Numbered from the stretch's first letter, positions 41,745-52,102 are shown. The stretch is 64,000 nucleotides of DNA from Kibdelosporangium philippinense (GCF_021390435.2 NZ_JAJVCN010000002.1:124001-188000), one strand, 5' to 3'. The notes: generated from the sequence alone by a model not told the origin. Translations and numbers: made by a program.

Positions 41745-42533
41745 ATGGGGAACGAAAAGCCCGCAACAGTCCCAGCACAGTCGACACCTGTGCAGTCCGT
41801 GGACCGTGCGCTGGCGATCCTGGACATCTTGGCCATCCGAGGGGAGGCCGGGGTCACCGAGATCGCGGCCGAACTCGATGTGCACAAGTCCACGGCGTTC
41901 CGGCTGATCGGCGCACTGGAACAGCGCCGGCTGGTCGAACAGGTGGCCGAGCGCGGCAAGTACCGCCTCGGATTCGGGATCGTCCGGCTCGCCGGCGCCA
42001 CCACGGCCAGACTCGACCTGCCAAGAGAGAGCCAGCCCGTCTGCGAGCGACTCGCCAACGAGCTGGACGAGACCGTGAACGTGGCGGTCCTCGACTCCGG
42101 GCAGGCGACCAACATCATCCAGGTCTACGGCACCGCCGCCGTGACCACGAGAAACTGGATCGGGCAGAGAACCCCGCTGCACGCGACCTCAAGCGGGAAA
42201 GTCCTGCTGGCGTGGGCCGACGAAGACCAGTTGACCACCGCGATGGACACCCTGGAGCGCTACACACCTGCCACGATCACCAGCCGCTCGAAACTGCTGT
42301 CCGAACTTGACCTGATCCGCGACCGAGGGTGGAGCAGCACCAACGAGGAACTGGAGATCGGCCTGAACGCGATCGCCGCACCGGTCAGGGGCAGCAGCGG
42401 CGAAGTGATCGCCGCGGTCAGCGTTTCCGGACCGGCCTATCGGCTCACCGTCGAGTCGTTCGCGACGGTGGCCGAGAAGCTCTGCATTGGCGCGGCCGAA
42501 ATCAGTTCACGTGTGGGCTATTTCGGCGAATAG
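41745..42533 (+). CDS. IclR family transcriptional regulator (paralogue 1)
   Basis: 262 residues. A winged helix-turn-helix (about 20-85, V-Q-S-V-D-R-A-L-A-I-L then [20 protein letters not shown]) is followed by the IclR ligand domain (RTPLHATSSGKVLLAW, then GLNAIAAPVRGSSGEVIAAV). It is very similar in the DNA-binding part to the second IclR at 47290, so both may read the same operators. It is divergent from the Rieske oxygenase operon across two candidate operator copies. A likely ligand is choline, betaine or a product of the pathway. Confidence 0.92.
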   Translation: MGNEKPATVPAQSTPVQSVDRALAILDILAIRGEAGVTEIAAELDVHKSTAFRLIGALEQRRLVEQVAERGKYRLGFGIVRLAGATTARLDLPRESQPVCERLANELDETVNVAVLDSGQATNIIQVYGTAAVTTRNWIGQRTPLHATSSGKVLLAWADEDQLTTAMDTLERYTPATITSRSKLLSELDLIRDRGWSSTNEELEIGLNAIAAPVRGSSGEVIAAVSVSGPAYRLTVESFATVAEKLCIGAAEISSRVGYFGE

Positions 42534-43704
42534 ACACCCTCACCGCCGCGATGGTGCCGAGCGTGAGAACGGCGCCGAAGCCGATCATTGTCGGCGCCAT
42601 CGCGGCGTACTCGATGACGATGCTGAACGCGATCGATGGCAAACCCATGCCAATGTAGGAAATGACGAAGAACGCGGCGAGCACACCCGCCCGGGACGCG
42701 GGCTCGGCTGCCATCACGGTCTGCGTAACCGCACCTTTGAACAGCAAACCTGCGCCGCCGCCAGCCAAAGCCGCGCCTGCCAGAAATGTTCCGAGTGCTG
42801 GGTCGGCCAATGCGATAGCCGTCACCGCGAGGCCGATTGGGAAAAGCCAGGCTCCGATCACCAGTTGGTGGCGGCTAACCGCGAGTTGACCGACGGCCGA
42901 CGCGGCGAATGCGGTGAAGGGCGCGAGGCCGAGGATGAAGGTTGAGGTGATTCCGAGTTCACCTCGGACCATCACCGAGCCGAGGGATGAAAACACCCCC
43001 AGAACCGCGAACGCGAAGAATCCGATCATCGCGGCGCTGGCGAAAGCGGCTTTCTGTCCTGGTTCCAAAGCGAACCTGCTGGGCTGTTCGACCAGTTCGG
43101 TGTCCACTGTCTCCGGTGACGAGAGGACCATGACCAGCAGGATTGCCATGATCACGGCAAGCACCACATAGGACGTCACCAGTGGCGCGGGCACCCATTG
43201 GGCCATGACTCCCGCGAACAGTGGGCCGACCGCGAGGCCGCCGAGATTCGCTGCTGTGGCAACCAGTCCTGGCACCGGTGAACCGGTCCTTTCCGGATAC
43301 GCCTCGTGATACAGGTCCGTGAGGTACGGGGTCGCGGTCGAGGCCATCAGTCCAAGCGCCACACCGGTCAGGATGCGGCCGACCATCAGGCCTGGAATGT
43401 CCGGCCAGGCCGCCAGCACGATTGCCGAGGCGATCCCGACCAGCAGGGCGGGCGCGATGATCCGCCTGCGGCCGAAGCGGTCGGACATGTGGCCGAGCAG
43501 GACGAGGCTCAGCGCGGTGCCGACGACCATGATCGCGAAGGCGACGGTCACTGTGGTCGCGCCGAAGTGGTCGCGTGCCTGGTAGAGCGGCCATAGCGGG
43601 GTTGGTGCGGTGCCGAAGGCCATCAGGGACAGGACGGCCACGGCGACGAACCAGAACCCTGGCGCGTGCTTGATCCGCGGTGGACGTACAGCGAGAACGG
43701 TCAT
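42502..43704 (-). CDS. MFS family transporter
   Basis: 400 residues from the ATG at 43704, with 12 predicted helices. The MFS loop motif is GHMSDRFGRRRII (between helices 2 and 3) and a second half follows after VEQPSRFALEPGQKAAFA. It belongs to the drug/metabolite exporter-like group; the substrate is unknown. It is divergent from the LysR gene with 90 bases between, and its 3' end overlaps the IclR gene by 32 bases. Confidence 0.85.
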   Translation of the reverse strand: MTVLAVRPPRIKHAPGFWFVAVAVLSLMAFGTAPTPLWPLYQARDHFGATTVTVAFAIMVVGTALSLVLLGHMSDRFGRRRIIAPALLVGIASAIVLAAWPDIPGLMVGRILTGVALGLMASTATPYLTDLYHEAYPERTGSPVPGLVATAANLGGLAVGPLFAGVMAQWVPAPLVTSYVVLAVIMAILLVMVLSSPETVDTELVEQPSRFALEPGQKAAFASAAMIGFFAFAVLGVFSSLGSVMVRGELGITSTFILGLAPFTAFAASAVGQLAVSRHQLVIGAWLFPIGLAVTAIALADPALGTFLAGAALAGGGAGLLFKGAVTQTVMAAEPASRAGVLAAFFVISYIGMGLPSIAFSIVIEYAAMAPTMIGFGAVLTLGTIAAVRVSIRRNSPHVN

Positions 43705-43794
43705 GGTCGTACTTAAGAACATCCAGGCCAGCGATAGTTCATTTCTGACAGAGCAAGAAGAGATGACAATCAGCTCCGTGAGAGATACTGAGGC

Positions 43795-44736
43795 ATGGAG
43801 CTGCGCAATCTCCGGCACTTCGTCGCTCTCGCCGAGGAGCAGAGTTTCACCAACGCGGCGAGCCGGGAGCTGATCGTCCAGTCCGGTTTGTCCTCTTCGG
43901 TGCGGGCGCTGGAGAAGGACGTGGGCGCCCGGCTGTTCGTGCGCGGCAGCCGTCCGGTCCGGCTGACCGCGGCAGGCGAGGCGCTACTCGTGCAGGCCAG
44001 GCACACCCTGGACGCGGCGGCCGCGGCACAGCAGGCCGTCCAGGACGTCCAAGGTGTCCTAGCTGGACGGTTGCGGGTCGGCGCGCTGAACAGCGTCGGG
44101 CACACGCTGCCGTTCACGACCTGGCTCGCCGAGTTCGCGCTGGCACATCCCGGCGTCCACATCACTGTGGTCCAGGAAGGCGCGCAGCAGATGCTGGACA
44201 TGGTCGACAACGGCGAACTCGACTGTGCGCTGGTGCCCGCGACCAGCGATACCCGCCTGGTCGTGCTGCCTTTGGTCGTCGAGCCGCTTGTGCTTGCCTG
44301 CGCACCGGATCATCCACTTGCGACCAACACCGCGATACGACTGTCGCAACTGGACGGCGAGCGATTCGTGGAACCACCCAGCGGCTGGGCGATTCGCGCG
44401 ACGCTTGACGACGCGTTCCGGGCCAACGGGCTGACCAGGCAGATCGCCTGCGAGGTCTACGGCTGGGAACCCGTGCTCGACCTCGTCCGGGCCGGTGTCG
44501 GGATCTCGCTGCTGCCGGGCGGATTGGACTTCAGCAGGCCGAGCTGGCGGGAGCTGCGACTGATCCCGCTCTCGGACGTACGGCTGGACCGCCGGATCGA
44601 CTTCGTCTACCCGAAAGGCGCCGCCGCCAGCCCGGCTACCAGGCGTTTTGTCGAGTTACTTGAACACAACCGTGCGATGGCCGTTGAGCAGGACGCGGCG
44701 CTCGACGTGCCACTGGACGGCTCTGGACAGGGCTAG
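43795..44736 (+). CDS. LysR family transcriptional regulator
   Basis: 313 residues: N-terminal LysR helix-turn-helix (MELRNLRHFVALAEEQSFTN, then residues to about 60) and a type 2 periplasmic-binding-like effector domain. It probably controls the divergent MFS gene and itself. Its last 81 bases overlap the convergent purU gene, encoding a C-terminal tail ([16 protein letters not shown]) beyond the usual LysR end. Confidence 0.92.
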   Translation: MELRNLRHFVALAEEQSFTNAASRELIVQSGLSSSVRALEKDVGARLFVRGSRPVRLTAAGEALLVQARHTLDAAAAAQQAVQDVQGVLAGRLRVGALNSVGHTLPFTTWLAEFALAHPGVHITVVQEGAQQMLDMVDNGELDCALVPATSDTRLVVLPLVVEPLVLACAPDHPLATNTAIRLSQLDGERFVEPPSGWAIRATLDDAFRANGLTRQIACEVYGWEPVLDLVRAGVGISLLPGGLDFSRPSWRELRLIPLSDVRLDRRIDFVYPKGAAASPATRRFVELLEHNRAMAVEQDAALDVPLDGSGQG

Positions 44737-45501
44737 GCATTCGGCGTCCCGGCCGATCACGGCGAGCTGGTTGGCGTCCTGGGTGTGGTCGACCCTGATC
44801 ACCTCCTGCTCGATGATCGGGCCTTCGTCCAGGTCGGCCGTGACGTAGTGGGCGGTGGCCCCGACCACCTTCACGCCACGCTCGAAGGCCTGGTGATAAG
44901 GCTTGGCGCCCTTGAAACTGGGTAGGAACGAGTGGTGGATGTTGATCACCCGGCCTTCCAGCTTCTGACACAGGTCGTCCGAAAGGACCTGCATGTAGCG
45001 GGCGAGCACGGTCAGCTCGATGTCGTGCCGCTCGATCAGCTCGAGCAGTCTTGCCTCCGCCTCGGCTTTGGTCTCGCGGGTGACCGGGACGTGCTCGAAC
45101 GGGATGCCGTAGGTGTTGGCCAGCGGTTCGAAGTCGCGGTGGTTCGACACGATCAGCGGGATGTCGATTCCCAGCTGGCCGGTTCGCCAGCGGTAGAGCA
45201 GGTCGTTGAGGCAGTGCCCGAACCTGGAGACCATAATCATCACGCGCGGCCGTTCATCCACCGCGTGCAGCTGCCATTCCATGCCGTAGACCGTGGCGGT
45301 CTTGGCGAAGGAGGCACGCAGGGTCGCCAGGTCGACAGGTTCTCGACGAGCGGCGAGGTGCACGCGCATGTAGAACCGTTCCGAGTCGAACTGCCGGTTG
45401 TCCACGATGTCGCAGCCGTGTTCCAGCAGGAACCCGGAGACGGCGTGCACGATCCCGAGCTGCTCGGGACAGGTGAGGGTCAGCACGAACTCATCGCTCA
45501 C
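44656..45501 (-). CDS. purU: Formyltetrahydrofolate deformylase PurU
   Basis: 281 residues from the GTG at 45501, six bases after AGGAGG; an ATG at 45531 would put the operator motif in the coding region. N-terminal ACT domain ([20 protein letters not shown]). The formyltransferase-type catalytic domain has Asn, His and Asp positions in [26 protein letters not shown] and [16 protein letters not shown]. It hydrolyses 10-formyl-THF to formate and THF, which keeps folate available when demethylation of dimethylglycine and sarcosine loads it. purU genes occur in sox operons of other bacteria too. Confidence 0.95.
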   Translation of the reverse strand: MSDEFVLTLTCPEQLGIVHAVSGFLLEHGCDIVDNRQFDSERFYMRVHLAARREPVDLATLRASFAKTATVYGMEWQLHAVDERPRVMIMVSRFGHCLNDLLYRWRTGQLGIDIPLIVSNHRDFEPLANTYGIPFEHVPVTRETKAEAEARLLELIERHDIELTVLARYMQVLSDDLCQKLEGRVINIHHSFLPSFKGAKPYHQAFERGVKVVGATAHYVTADLDEGPIIEQEVIRVDHTQDANQLAVIGRDAECLALSRAVQWHVERRVLLNGHRTVVFK

Positions 45502-45512
45502 GACATCCTCCT

Positions 45513-45529
45513 GTTGCGCACTGCGAGAC
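45513..45529. promoter_or_regulatory. Candidate IclR operator at purU
   Basis: Read on the minus strand, GTCTCGCAGTGCGCAAC ends directly at the AGGAGG site of purU. It matches the right half of the other sites fully (GCAAC, preceded by CG) and the left half only partly, so it is the weakest member of the set. Confidence 0.5.
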
Positions 45530-45601
45530 ATGCCACGTAGTCCGCAACAGTGTCGCCAGCAGAGCAGTTGGTCTCAGAGTCAACCCCAGCTAGCCTGCTT
45601 A

Positions 45602-45638
45602 TGCTTCGCATTACGAACAGCGTTGGGTATTACGCAAC
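45602..45638. promoter_or_regulatory. Candidate IclR operators at the GMC oxidoreductase gene
   Basis: GTTGGGTATTACGCAAC (45622-45638) lies seven bases before an AGGAGGG ribosome-binding site. A weaker dyad TTCGCATTACGAA (45605-45617) is centred 19 bp upstream, reproducing the tandem spacing seen at 41635-41670. Confidence 0.65.
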
Positions 45639-45652
45639 ACAAGGAGGGTGCG

Positions 45653-47293
45653 ATGAGCTTCGACTACATCATCGTCGGCGGCGGGTCGGCCGGCTGCGCA
45701 CTGGCCAACAGACTGTCCGCGGACCCCTCCACGAAGGTCCTGGTCCTCGAAGCGGGCAGGCCGGACTGGATCTGGGACATCTTCATCCACATGCCTGCCG
45801 CGCTGACCATGGTCATCGGCAACCGGTTCTACGACTGGAAATACAACTCCGAACCGGAGCCGTTCATGGGCGGGCGCCGGGTTTCGCACGGCCGCGGCAA
45901 AGTACTCGGCGGTTCCAGCAGCATCAACGGCATGATCTTCCAGCGCGGCAACCCGATGGACCTGGAACGCTGGGCCGCCGATGACGGCATGAAGGACTGG
46001 GATTACGCGCATTGCCTGCCGTACTTCAAGAAGATGGAGAACTGCCTGGCCGGCGGGGACGCCTGGCGCGGTGACGACGGCCCGTTGAAACTGGAACGCG
46101 GCCCGGCGACCAATCCCCTCTTCGGCGCGTTCTTCGAGGCCGTGCAGCAGGCGGGCTATCCGCTTACCAAGGATGTCAACGGTTTCCAGCAAGAGGGCTT
46201 CGCAAAGTTCGACCGGAACATCTACAAAGGACGGCGCCTCTCCGCGGCCCGCGCGTACCTGCACCCGGTCCTGGACCGTCCCAACCTGACGCTCAAGTGC
46301 TACACGCACGTGAACAAAGTCCTGTTCGAGGGCAAACGTGCGACCGGTGTCGAGATCAGCCGGTTCGGTCGCACGAAAACCGTACGCGGCAAGGAGATCA
46401 TCCTCTGCGGCGGCGCGATCAACACGCCTCAGCTACTCCAGCTCTCCGGGATCGGCAACGCGTCAGAGTTGCAGGCTCTCGGCATCGACGTGGTCAACGA
46501 CCTGCCCGGTGTCGGTGAGAACCTGCAGGACCACCTTGAGGTCTACGTCCAGCACGCCTCGAAGAAGCCGGTCTCGCTGAACCCCGCGTTGAAGTGGCGC
46601 AACCGTCCCATGATCGGTCTGAAGTGGTTGCTGGCCAAGAAAGGCCCGGCCTCGACGAACCACTTCGAAGGCGGCGGGTTCGCGCGCAGCAACGAAGACG
46701 TGGCCTACCCGAACCTGATGTTCCACTTCCTGCCGCTTGCCGTGCGCTACGACGGGTCGCAGCCGACCGCTGGCCACGGCTACCAGGTGCACATCGGCCC
46801 GATGTACTCCGACGTCCGCGGCACGGTGAAGATCAAGTCCACGGATCCGCGCGAGCATCCAGCCCTGCGGTTCAATTACCTGTCGACCGAGCAGGACCGG
46901 CGGGAATGGGTCGAGGCGATCCACGTCGCGCGCGAGATCCTCAAGCAGCCCGCGTTCGCCGAGTTCAACGACGGCGAGATCTCCCCCGGGCCGGATGTGT
47001 CCACCGACGAGGAGATCCTGGCGTGGGTGGCCAAGGACGCGGAGACCGCGTACCACCCGTCGTGCACAGCGAAGATGGGCATCGACGACATGTCCGTTGT
47101 GGACCCCACGAACATGCGCGTGCACGGGGTCGAGGGGCTGAGCGTGGTCGACGCGTCGGTCTTCCCGTACGTCACCAACGGCAACATCTACGCGCCGGTG
47201 ATGATGGTTGCGGAGAAAGCAAGTGACCTCATCCTGGGCAATACTCCGCTGCCGCCAGCCGAGGCCACCTTCTACCGCCACCACAAGCCATGA
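45653..47293 (+). CDS. betA: GMC family oxidoreductase, choline dehydrogenase-like
   Basis: 546 residues from the ATG at 45653. FAD motif [17 protein letters not shown], the GMC signatures [17 protein letters not shown] and [15 protein letters not shown], and the C-terminal active-site His and Asn in [12 protein letters not shown] and [12 protein letters not shown]. Choline dehydrogenases of this group oxidise choline to betaine aldehyde and often on to betaine. No betaine aldehyde dehydrogenase gene is in the window. Its stop overlaps the second IclR start as ATGA. Confidence 0.85.
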   Translation: MSFDYIIVGGGSAGCALANRLSADPSTKVLVLEAGRPDWIWDIFIHMPAALTMVIGNRFYDWKYNSEPEPFMGGRRVSHGRGKVLGGSSSINGMIFQRGNPMDLERWAADDGMKDWDYAHCLPYFKKMENCLAGGDAWRGDDGPLKLERGPATNPLFGAFFEAVQQAGYPLTKDVNGFQQEGFAKFDRNIYKGRRLSAARAYLHPVLDRPNLTLKCYTHVNKVLFEGKRATGVEISRFGRTKTVRGKEIILCGGAINTPQLLQLSGIGNASELQALGIDVVNDLPGVGENLQDHLEVYVQHASKKPVSLNPALKWRNRPMIGLKWLLAKKGPASTNHFEGGGFARSNEDVAYPNLMFHFLPLAVRYDGSQPTAGHGYQVHIGPMYSDVRGTVKIKSTDPREHPALRFNYLSTEQDRREWVEAIHVAREILKQPAFAEFNDGEISPGPDVSTDEEILAWVAKDAETAYHPSCTAKMGIDDMSVVDPTNMRVHGVEGLSVVDASVFPYVTNGNIYAPVMMVAEKASDLILGNTPLPPAEATFYRHHKP

Positions 47294-48066
47294 GTGTCAA
47301 TGGCGAGAGCGGCAGCACGATCCAGTCCGTCGATCGGGCGTTGACCGTGCTGCAGCTGCTCGCCCGGTACGGCGAACTCGGCGTCACCGAGATCTCGGCC
47401 AAGCTGAAAGTGCACAAGTCGACGGCGTTCCGCCTGGTCACCACGTTGGAGCTGCACGATTTGGTCGAGCAGCACACCGATCGCGGCAAGTACCGGCTCG
47501 GCGTCGGCATTCTCCAGCTGGCCGGTGCCACCACGGCCAAGCTCGATCTGGTGCAGCGCGCGAAGCCGGTGTCCCAACGGCTTGCCGAGATCGTCGGCGA
47601 GACCGTGAACATAACGGTGTTGTCCGGGCATGAGGCGCTGTACGTCGATCAGGTCGCTGGTTCGGCGGCGCTGCAGTTGCACAACTGGGTCGGCCAGCGG
47701 ATCCCGTTGCACGCCACGTCCAACGGCAAGGTCTTGCTGGCGACCGTGTCCGGTCCCCGGTTCGACGAGCTGACGACCGGGCCTCTGAAGCGCTTCACGG
47801 ACAAGACCGTGACCAGCCGGGACGCGCTGCGCAGACAGGTCGACGAAGCACGCAACCGCGGCTACGCGGTTGCCGTCGACGAGCTTGAGGTCGGGCTCAC
47901 CGCCATCGCCGCACCAATCTGCGGTGCCGATGGAACCGTGGTTGGATCGATCAGTGCATCAGGGCCCGGATTCCGCATTACCGCAGATCGGATACCGGAT
48001 GTTGCCGCCAAAGTGGTGGCCGCCGGACGGGATGTGTCCCGCCGTCTGGGATGGCATGGCCACTAG
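47290..48066 (+). CDS. IclR family transcriptional regulator (paralogue 2)
   Basis: 258 residues. Helix-turn-helix near [20 protein letters not shown] and IclR ligand domain ([19 protein letters not shown], then [20 protein letters not shown]). It is cotranscribed with and coupled to the choline dehydrogenase-like gene and closely related to the IclR at 41745. It probably controls the betaine genes through the shared 17-bp motif, acting with or against paralogue 1. Confidence 0.92.
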   Translation: MSVNGESGSTIQSVDRALTVLQLLARYGELGVTEISAKLKVHKSTAFRLVTTLELHDLVEQHTDRGKYRLGVGILQLAGATTAKLDLVQRAKPVSQRLAEIVGETVNITVLSGHEALYVDQVAGSAALQLHNWVGQRIPLHATSNGKVLLATVSGPRFDELTTGPLKRFTDKTVTSRDALRRQVDEARNRGYAVAVDELEVGLTAIAAPICGADGTVVGSISASGPGFRITADRIPDVAAKVVAAGRDVSRRLGWHGH

Positions 48067-48124
48067 ATAAACCCATTTGAAACATACGGCGGTCTTGACT
48101 ATGGACCGTCCCTGGAATGATGGT

Positions 48125-48160
48125 GTTCCATGCACGGAACTCAGGTGCACGATACGCAAC
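48125..48160. promoter_or_regulatory. Candidate IclR operators covering the ABC transporter start
   Basis: GGTGCACGATACGCAAC (48144-48160) matches the other sites; 19-20 bp upstream is the dyad GTTCCATGCACGGAAC (48125-48140), which includes the ATG at 48130. If the ATG is used, both sites are in or at the coding start; an in-frame GTG at 48145 does not change this. Confidence 0.6.
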
Positions 48161-49185
48161 AACCGGTCATCTCCGTCCGGAACCTCTGGAAGGTGTTCGG
48201 ACCCAAGGCCGCCCGGGTCCCCGGCTCCGAAGAGCTGGGTGCGCTGTCCCGGCGCGAACTGCTGGACCGCACCGGCTGCACGGCCGCGGTCCGTGACATC
48301 GATTTCGACGTCGCTCCCGGCGAGGTCTTCGTGGTGATGGGCCTGTCGGGGTCGGGCAAGTCGACCCTGGTGCGCTGCCTCACCCGGCTGATCGAGCCGA
48401 CAGCAGGCGAAGTGATCTTCGAAGGGGAAGACATCCTCTCCGCCGACCCGAAGCGGCTCAGAGACCTCCGGCGCAACAAGTTCTCCATGGTGTTCCAGCA
48501 CTTCGGCCTGTTGCCGCACCGGTGCGTCTCGGACAATGTGGCGTACGGCCTTGAGATCCGTGGCGTGCCGAAGGCCGAACGGACCAAGCGCGCCAAGGAA
48601 GTCATCGAACTCGTCGGCCTCGGCGGATACGAACTGTCGTACCCCGATCAGCTTTCCGGCGGTATGCAGCAACGGGTCGGGCTGGCGCGTGCGCTCGCCG
48701 GTGATCCGGACGTGCTGCTGTTCGACGAGCCGTTCTCCGCACTCGACCCGCTGATCAGGCGGGACATGCAGAGCGAGGTGATCAGGCTGCACCGCGAGGT
48801 CGGCAAGACGATGGTGTTCATCACCCACGACCTGTCCGAGGCGCTCAAGCTCGGCGACCGCATCCTGATCATGCGGGACGGCGCACTCGTACAGATCGGC
48901 ACGGGCGATGAACTCGTTGCCGCGCCCGCGGATGACTACGTGCGCGACTTCGTGCGGGACGTGCCGCGCTCGCACGTGCTCACGCTGAAGTGGATCATGC
49001 GTGCGCCGCGGGACAGCGATCCGCTCGACGGTCCCGAACTCGGGCCGGACGTAGTCGTGCGCGAGGCGACGCGCAGTGTGCTGGCGGCCGAGAAGCCGGT
49101 GAAGGTCGTCAAGGACGGTGAACTGCTCGGCATCGTCGGCGACGAGGAGATCTTGTCGGTCATCGCCGGAGGAAGTGACTCCTGA
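48130..49185 (+). CDS. Quaternary amine (glycine betaine) ABC transporter ATP-binding protein
   Basis: 351 residues: Walker [10 protein letters not shown] (about 71-79), Q-loop FQHFGLLPH, signature [16 protein letters not shown], Walker [12 protein letters not shown] and switch FITHD. An N-terminal extension around [17 protein letters not shown] and a C-terminal CBS-like remnant ([20 protein letters not shown]) match OpuAA/ProV proteins. It energises uptake of betaine or choline. First gene of a three-gene importer operon; the stop overlaps the permease ATG. The start is uncertain (48130 or 48145). Confidence 0.92.
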   Translation: MHGTQVHDTQQPVISVRNLWKVFGPKAARVPGSEELGALSRRELLDRTGCTAAVRDIDFDVAPGEVFVVMGLSGSGKSTLVRCLTRLIEPTAGEVIFEGEDILSADPKRLRDLRRNKFSMVFQHFGLLPHRCVSDNVAYGLEIRGVPKAERTKRAKEVIELVGLGGYELSYPDQLSGGMQQRVGLARALAGDPDVLLFDEPFSALDPLIRRDMQSEVIRLHREVGKTMVFITHDLSEALKLGDRILIMRDGALVQIGTGDELVAAPADDYVRDFVRDVPRSHVLTLKWIMRAPRDSDPLDGPELGPDVVVREATRSVLAAEKPVKVVKDGELLGIVGDEEILSVIAGGSDS

Positions 49186-51149
49186 TGGTGGCTACCTCAC
49201 GGGTATCACCGACGCTGCCCAAGGTGAACATAGTCGTGCGCAACCGCGGCAGGCTCGTGCTCGGCATCCTCGCGGTGTGGTTGGTGCTGTGGGTGTTCCT
49301 GCGCGGAATGCACACGCTGGCCCTCGGCGGCGCCCAGCTCACGTCGGTGCACCACTGGTTCAACGACCTCAACGACGTGATCGGCGCGAACCGCAACTCC
49401 AACCCGATCTTCCTGTACTTCTTCAACTACATCCGGCTGTTCATCGACAACTTCGTCGTGTTCCTGCAGTCGATCATCGCGCAGCCGTCGTTCGGCCGGC
49501 CGTTGCCGCTGATCGGCTGGTTCGGTGTGGTCGCGCTGGTCGGCTTCGTGTCCTACGCGGTCGCCAACATCCGCGTCGCGCTGCTCGCCGCGGCCGGTTT
49601 CTTCTTCCTTGGCCTGCAAGGGTTGTGGCGCGAAAGCATGGACACGCTCGCGCTCACCCTCGCCGCCGTGATCATCTCGTTGGTGATCGGCATCCCGCTG
49701 GGCATCTGGGCGGGTCTGTCCGACCGGTTCAACCGGATCATCACGCCGGCACTGGACTTCATGCAGATCATGCCGTCGTTCGTGTACCTTGCGCCGCTGA
49801 CGCTGTTCTTCCTGATCGGACCGGCGTCAGCGACCATCGCGACCCTGATCTACGCGGCGCCACCGGTCATCCGGCTGACGGCGCACGGGATCAGATCGGC
49901 GCCACACGACACGGTCGAGGCAAGCGAATCCCTTGGCTCGACGAAAACCCAGACACTGACCAAGGTTCTGCTGCCCGCGGCCAAACGGACCATCGTGCTC
50001 GGCGTGAACCAGACAATCATGGCGGCGCTGGCGATGGTCACCATCGCGGCCCTGATCGACGCTCCCGGTCTCGGTAAGACGGTCATCAAGGCGTTGCAGA
50101 CATTGGACGTCGGTACGGCGTTCAACGCGGGCCTGGCGATCGTGGTGATGGCGATCGTGCTCGACCGCGTCACCACGGCCGCCGCCACCCGTGGGCGCAG
50201 CCGTCCAAACAGGATCGTCCTGCTCGTGGGGGCCGCGTTGACGGCCTTCGCGGTCTGGCTGTCGTACACCTACGTGTGGGCGGCCGAGTTCGACTCCCAG
50301 TGGGACATCGGCAGCACGATCGTGTTGTGGGCGACCGACGTGACCGACTGGGTGCAGTCGAACTTCGCGCCGATCACCAACGGCGTCAAGGACTTCTTCA
50401 CCTTGGTGCTGATCGATCCGCTGCAGGCCGTGCTCGCCGACTCGCCGTGGTGGCTGGTCACGGCCGCGATCGTGGCAATTTCAGTGGTGATCGGCAATGT
50501 CCGCGCGGCGATCGTTTCCGCGGTCTGCTTGGCATTGCTTGTCGCGACGGGATTGTGGTCCGACGGCATGACCACGTTGGCTTCACTGCTTGTTGCCACA
50601 GTGTTCACGATGATCATCGGACTGGTCGTCGGTGTCTGGATGGGACGCTCGCAGCGAGCCGACCGGGTGATCCGGCCAGTGCTCGACGCGGCACAGACCA
50701 TGCCGCACTTCGTGTATCTGGTGCCGTTCCTGGCTTTGTTCTCGGCAAGCAGGTTCACCGCGATCGCCGCGGCGGTCGTGTACGCGGCACCGGTCGCCGT
50801 GAAGATCGTCGCGGATGGCATCCGTGGCGTGTCGGCGACCACAGTGGAGGCAGCGGTAGCGTCCGGGTCGAGCAATTGGCAGACGATCACCAAGGTGCAG
50901 CTGCCGATGTCGGTCCGGGCCGTCACGCTGGCCACCAACCAGGGGTTGATCTACGTGCTTTCGATGGTCGTCGTCGGTGGCTTGGTCGGCGCCGGTGCGC
51001 TCGGCTACGACGTCGTCGCGGGGTTCTCACAGGGCCAGCTCTACGGCAAGGGGCTCGCGGCCGGCATCGCGATTGTGCTGCTCGGGGTGATGCTCGACCG
51101 CCTGACGCAGGCGGCGGCCAACCGGACGCAACGAGGAGGTTCACGGTGA
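49185..51149 (+). CDS. Glycine betaine ABC transporter permease, tandem-duplicated
   Basis: 654 residues made of two homologous permease domains in one chain (about 60-330 and 370-640). Each has its own BPD_transp_1 core and EAA-type loop (TVEASESLGSTKTQTLTKVL, and TTVEAAVASGSSNWQTITKV). ProW-type permeases normally have one domain and work as dimers; this fused form supplies both halves. It overlaps the ATPase gene upstream and the binding-protein gene downstream (GTGA). Confidence 0.92.
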   Translation: MVATSRVSPTLPKVNIVVRNRGRLVLGILAVWLVLWVFLRGMHTLALGGAQLTSVHHWFNDLNDVIGANRNSNPIFLYFFNYIRLFIDNFVVFLQSIIAQPSFGRPLPLIGWFGVVALVGFVSYAVANIRVALLAAAGFFFLGLQGLWRESMDTLALTLAAVIISLVIGIPLGIWAGLSDRFNRIITPALDFMQIMPSFVYLAPLTLFFLIGPASATIATLIYAAPPVIRLTAHGIRSAPHDTVEASESLGSTKTQTLTKVLLPAAKRTIVLGVNQTIMAALAMVTIAALIDAPGLGKTVIKALQTLDVGTAFNAGLAIVVMAIVLDRVTTAAATRGRSRPNRIVLLVGAALTAFAVWLSYTYVWAAEFDSQWDIGSTIVLWATDVTDWVQSNFAPITNGVKDFFTLVLIDPLQAVLADSPWWLVTAAIVAISVVIGNVRAAIVSAVCLALLVATGLWSDGMTTLASLLVATVFTMIIGLVVGVWMGRSQRADRVIRPVLDAAQTMPHFVYLVPFLALFSASRFTAIAAAVVYAAPVAVKIVADGIRGVSATTVEAAVASGSSNWQTITKVQLPMSVRAVTLATNQGLIYVLSMVVVGGLVGAGALGYDVVAGFSQGQLYGKGLAAGIAIVLLGVMLDRLTQAAANRTQRGGSR

Positions 51150-52102
51150 AGAGGACTCTGGCGGTCAGTGTTGTCGCCGCATTGGCATTGGCCGGCTGCA
51201 GCGGTGCGAAGGTCGGAGAAAGCAGCGGTGGCGGCGGATCGCAGGCATCGTGCGGCGAGTTCAAGATCGCGATCAACCCATGGGTCGGCTACGAAGCCAA
51301 CGCGGCGGTGATCGCGTACGTCGCCGAGAAGAACCTCGGTTGCCGCGTGACCAAGAAGGACCTGAAGGAAGAGGTGGCCTGGCAGGGTTTCGGCACCGGT
51401 GAGGTCGACGCGGTCGTCGAGAACTGGGGCCACGATGACCTGCGCAAGAAGTACATCGACGACCAGAAGATCGGCGTCTCTGCCGGATCGACCGGGGTGA
51501 AAGGCCAGATCGGCTGGTACATCCCGCCATGGCTGGCGAAAGAAAAGCCAGAGCTGTTGGACTGGAACAACCTGAACAAGAACGCGGACCTGTTCAAGAC
51601 CTCGGAATCCGGCGGGCAGGGCCAGTTGCTCGACGGCGACCCGTCGTTCGTGACCAACGACGAGGCACTGGTCAAGAACCTCGGCCTGAACTTCAAGGTG
51701 GTCTACGGCGGCAGCGAGACCGCGTTGATCCAGGCGTTCCGGCAGGCCGAAGAGCGCAAGACGCCGTTGATCGGCTACTTCTACTCGCCACAGTGGCTGT
51801 TCTCGGAGCTCAAGCTGGAAAAGGTGAAGCTGCCGCCGTACGCGCCGGGTTGCGACGCGGTCGCTGAGAAGATCGCCTGCGACTACCCGGACTACGACCT
51901 GGACAAGATCGTCAGCAAGAAGTTCGCCGACGCCAACGGCCCCGCCTACCAGCTGGTGAAGAACTTCACGTGGACCAACGACGACCAGAACATCGTGGCC
52001 AGGTGGATCGCGGTGGACAAGATGTCCCCGGACGCAGCGGCGAAGAAGTGGGTCGAAGCCAACCAGGACAAGGTCAAAGCCTGGCTGCCTGCCCAGTCGT
52101 AA
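51146..52102 (+). CDS. Glycine betaine ABC transporter substrate-binding lipoprotein
   Basis: 318 residues from the GTG at 51146 after GAGGAGG. Lipoprotein signal peptide with lipobox LAGC, then an OpuAC-type binding domain (KIAINPWVGYEANAAVIAYV, and VVENWGHDD). Several Trp/Tyr/Phe residues (NPWVGY, ENWGH, GWYIPPW, PQWLFS) could form the aromatic cage that holds a trimethylammonium group. A C-terminal terminator-like hairpin follows at 52121. Confidence 0.93.
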   Translation: MKRTLAVSVVAALALAGCSGAKVGESSGGGGSQASCGEFKIAINPWVGYEANAAVIAYVAEKNLGCRVTKKDLKEEVAWQGFGTGEVDAVVENWGHDDLRKKYIDDQKIGVSAGSTGVKGQIGWYIPPWLAKEKPELLDWNNLNKNADLFKTSESGGQGQLLDGDPSFVTNDEALVKNLGLNFKVVYGGSETALIQAFRQAEERKTPLIGYFYSPQWLFSELKLEKVKLPPYAPGCDAVAEKIACDYPDYDLDKIVSKKFADANGPAYQLVKNFTWTNDDQNIVARWIAVDKMSPDAAAKKWVEANQDKVKAWLPAQS

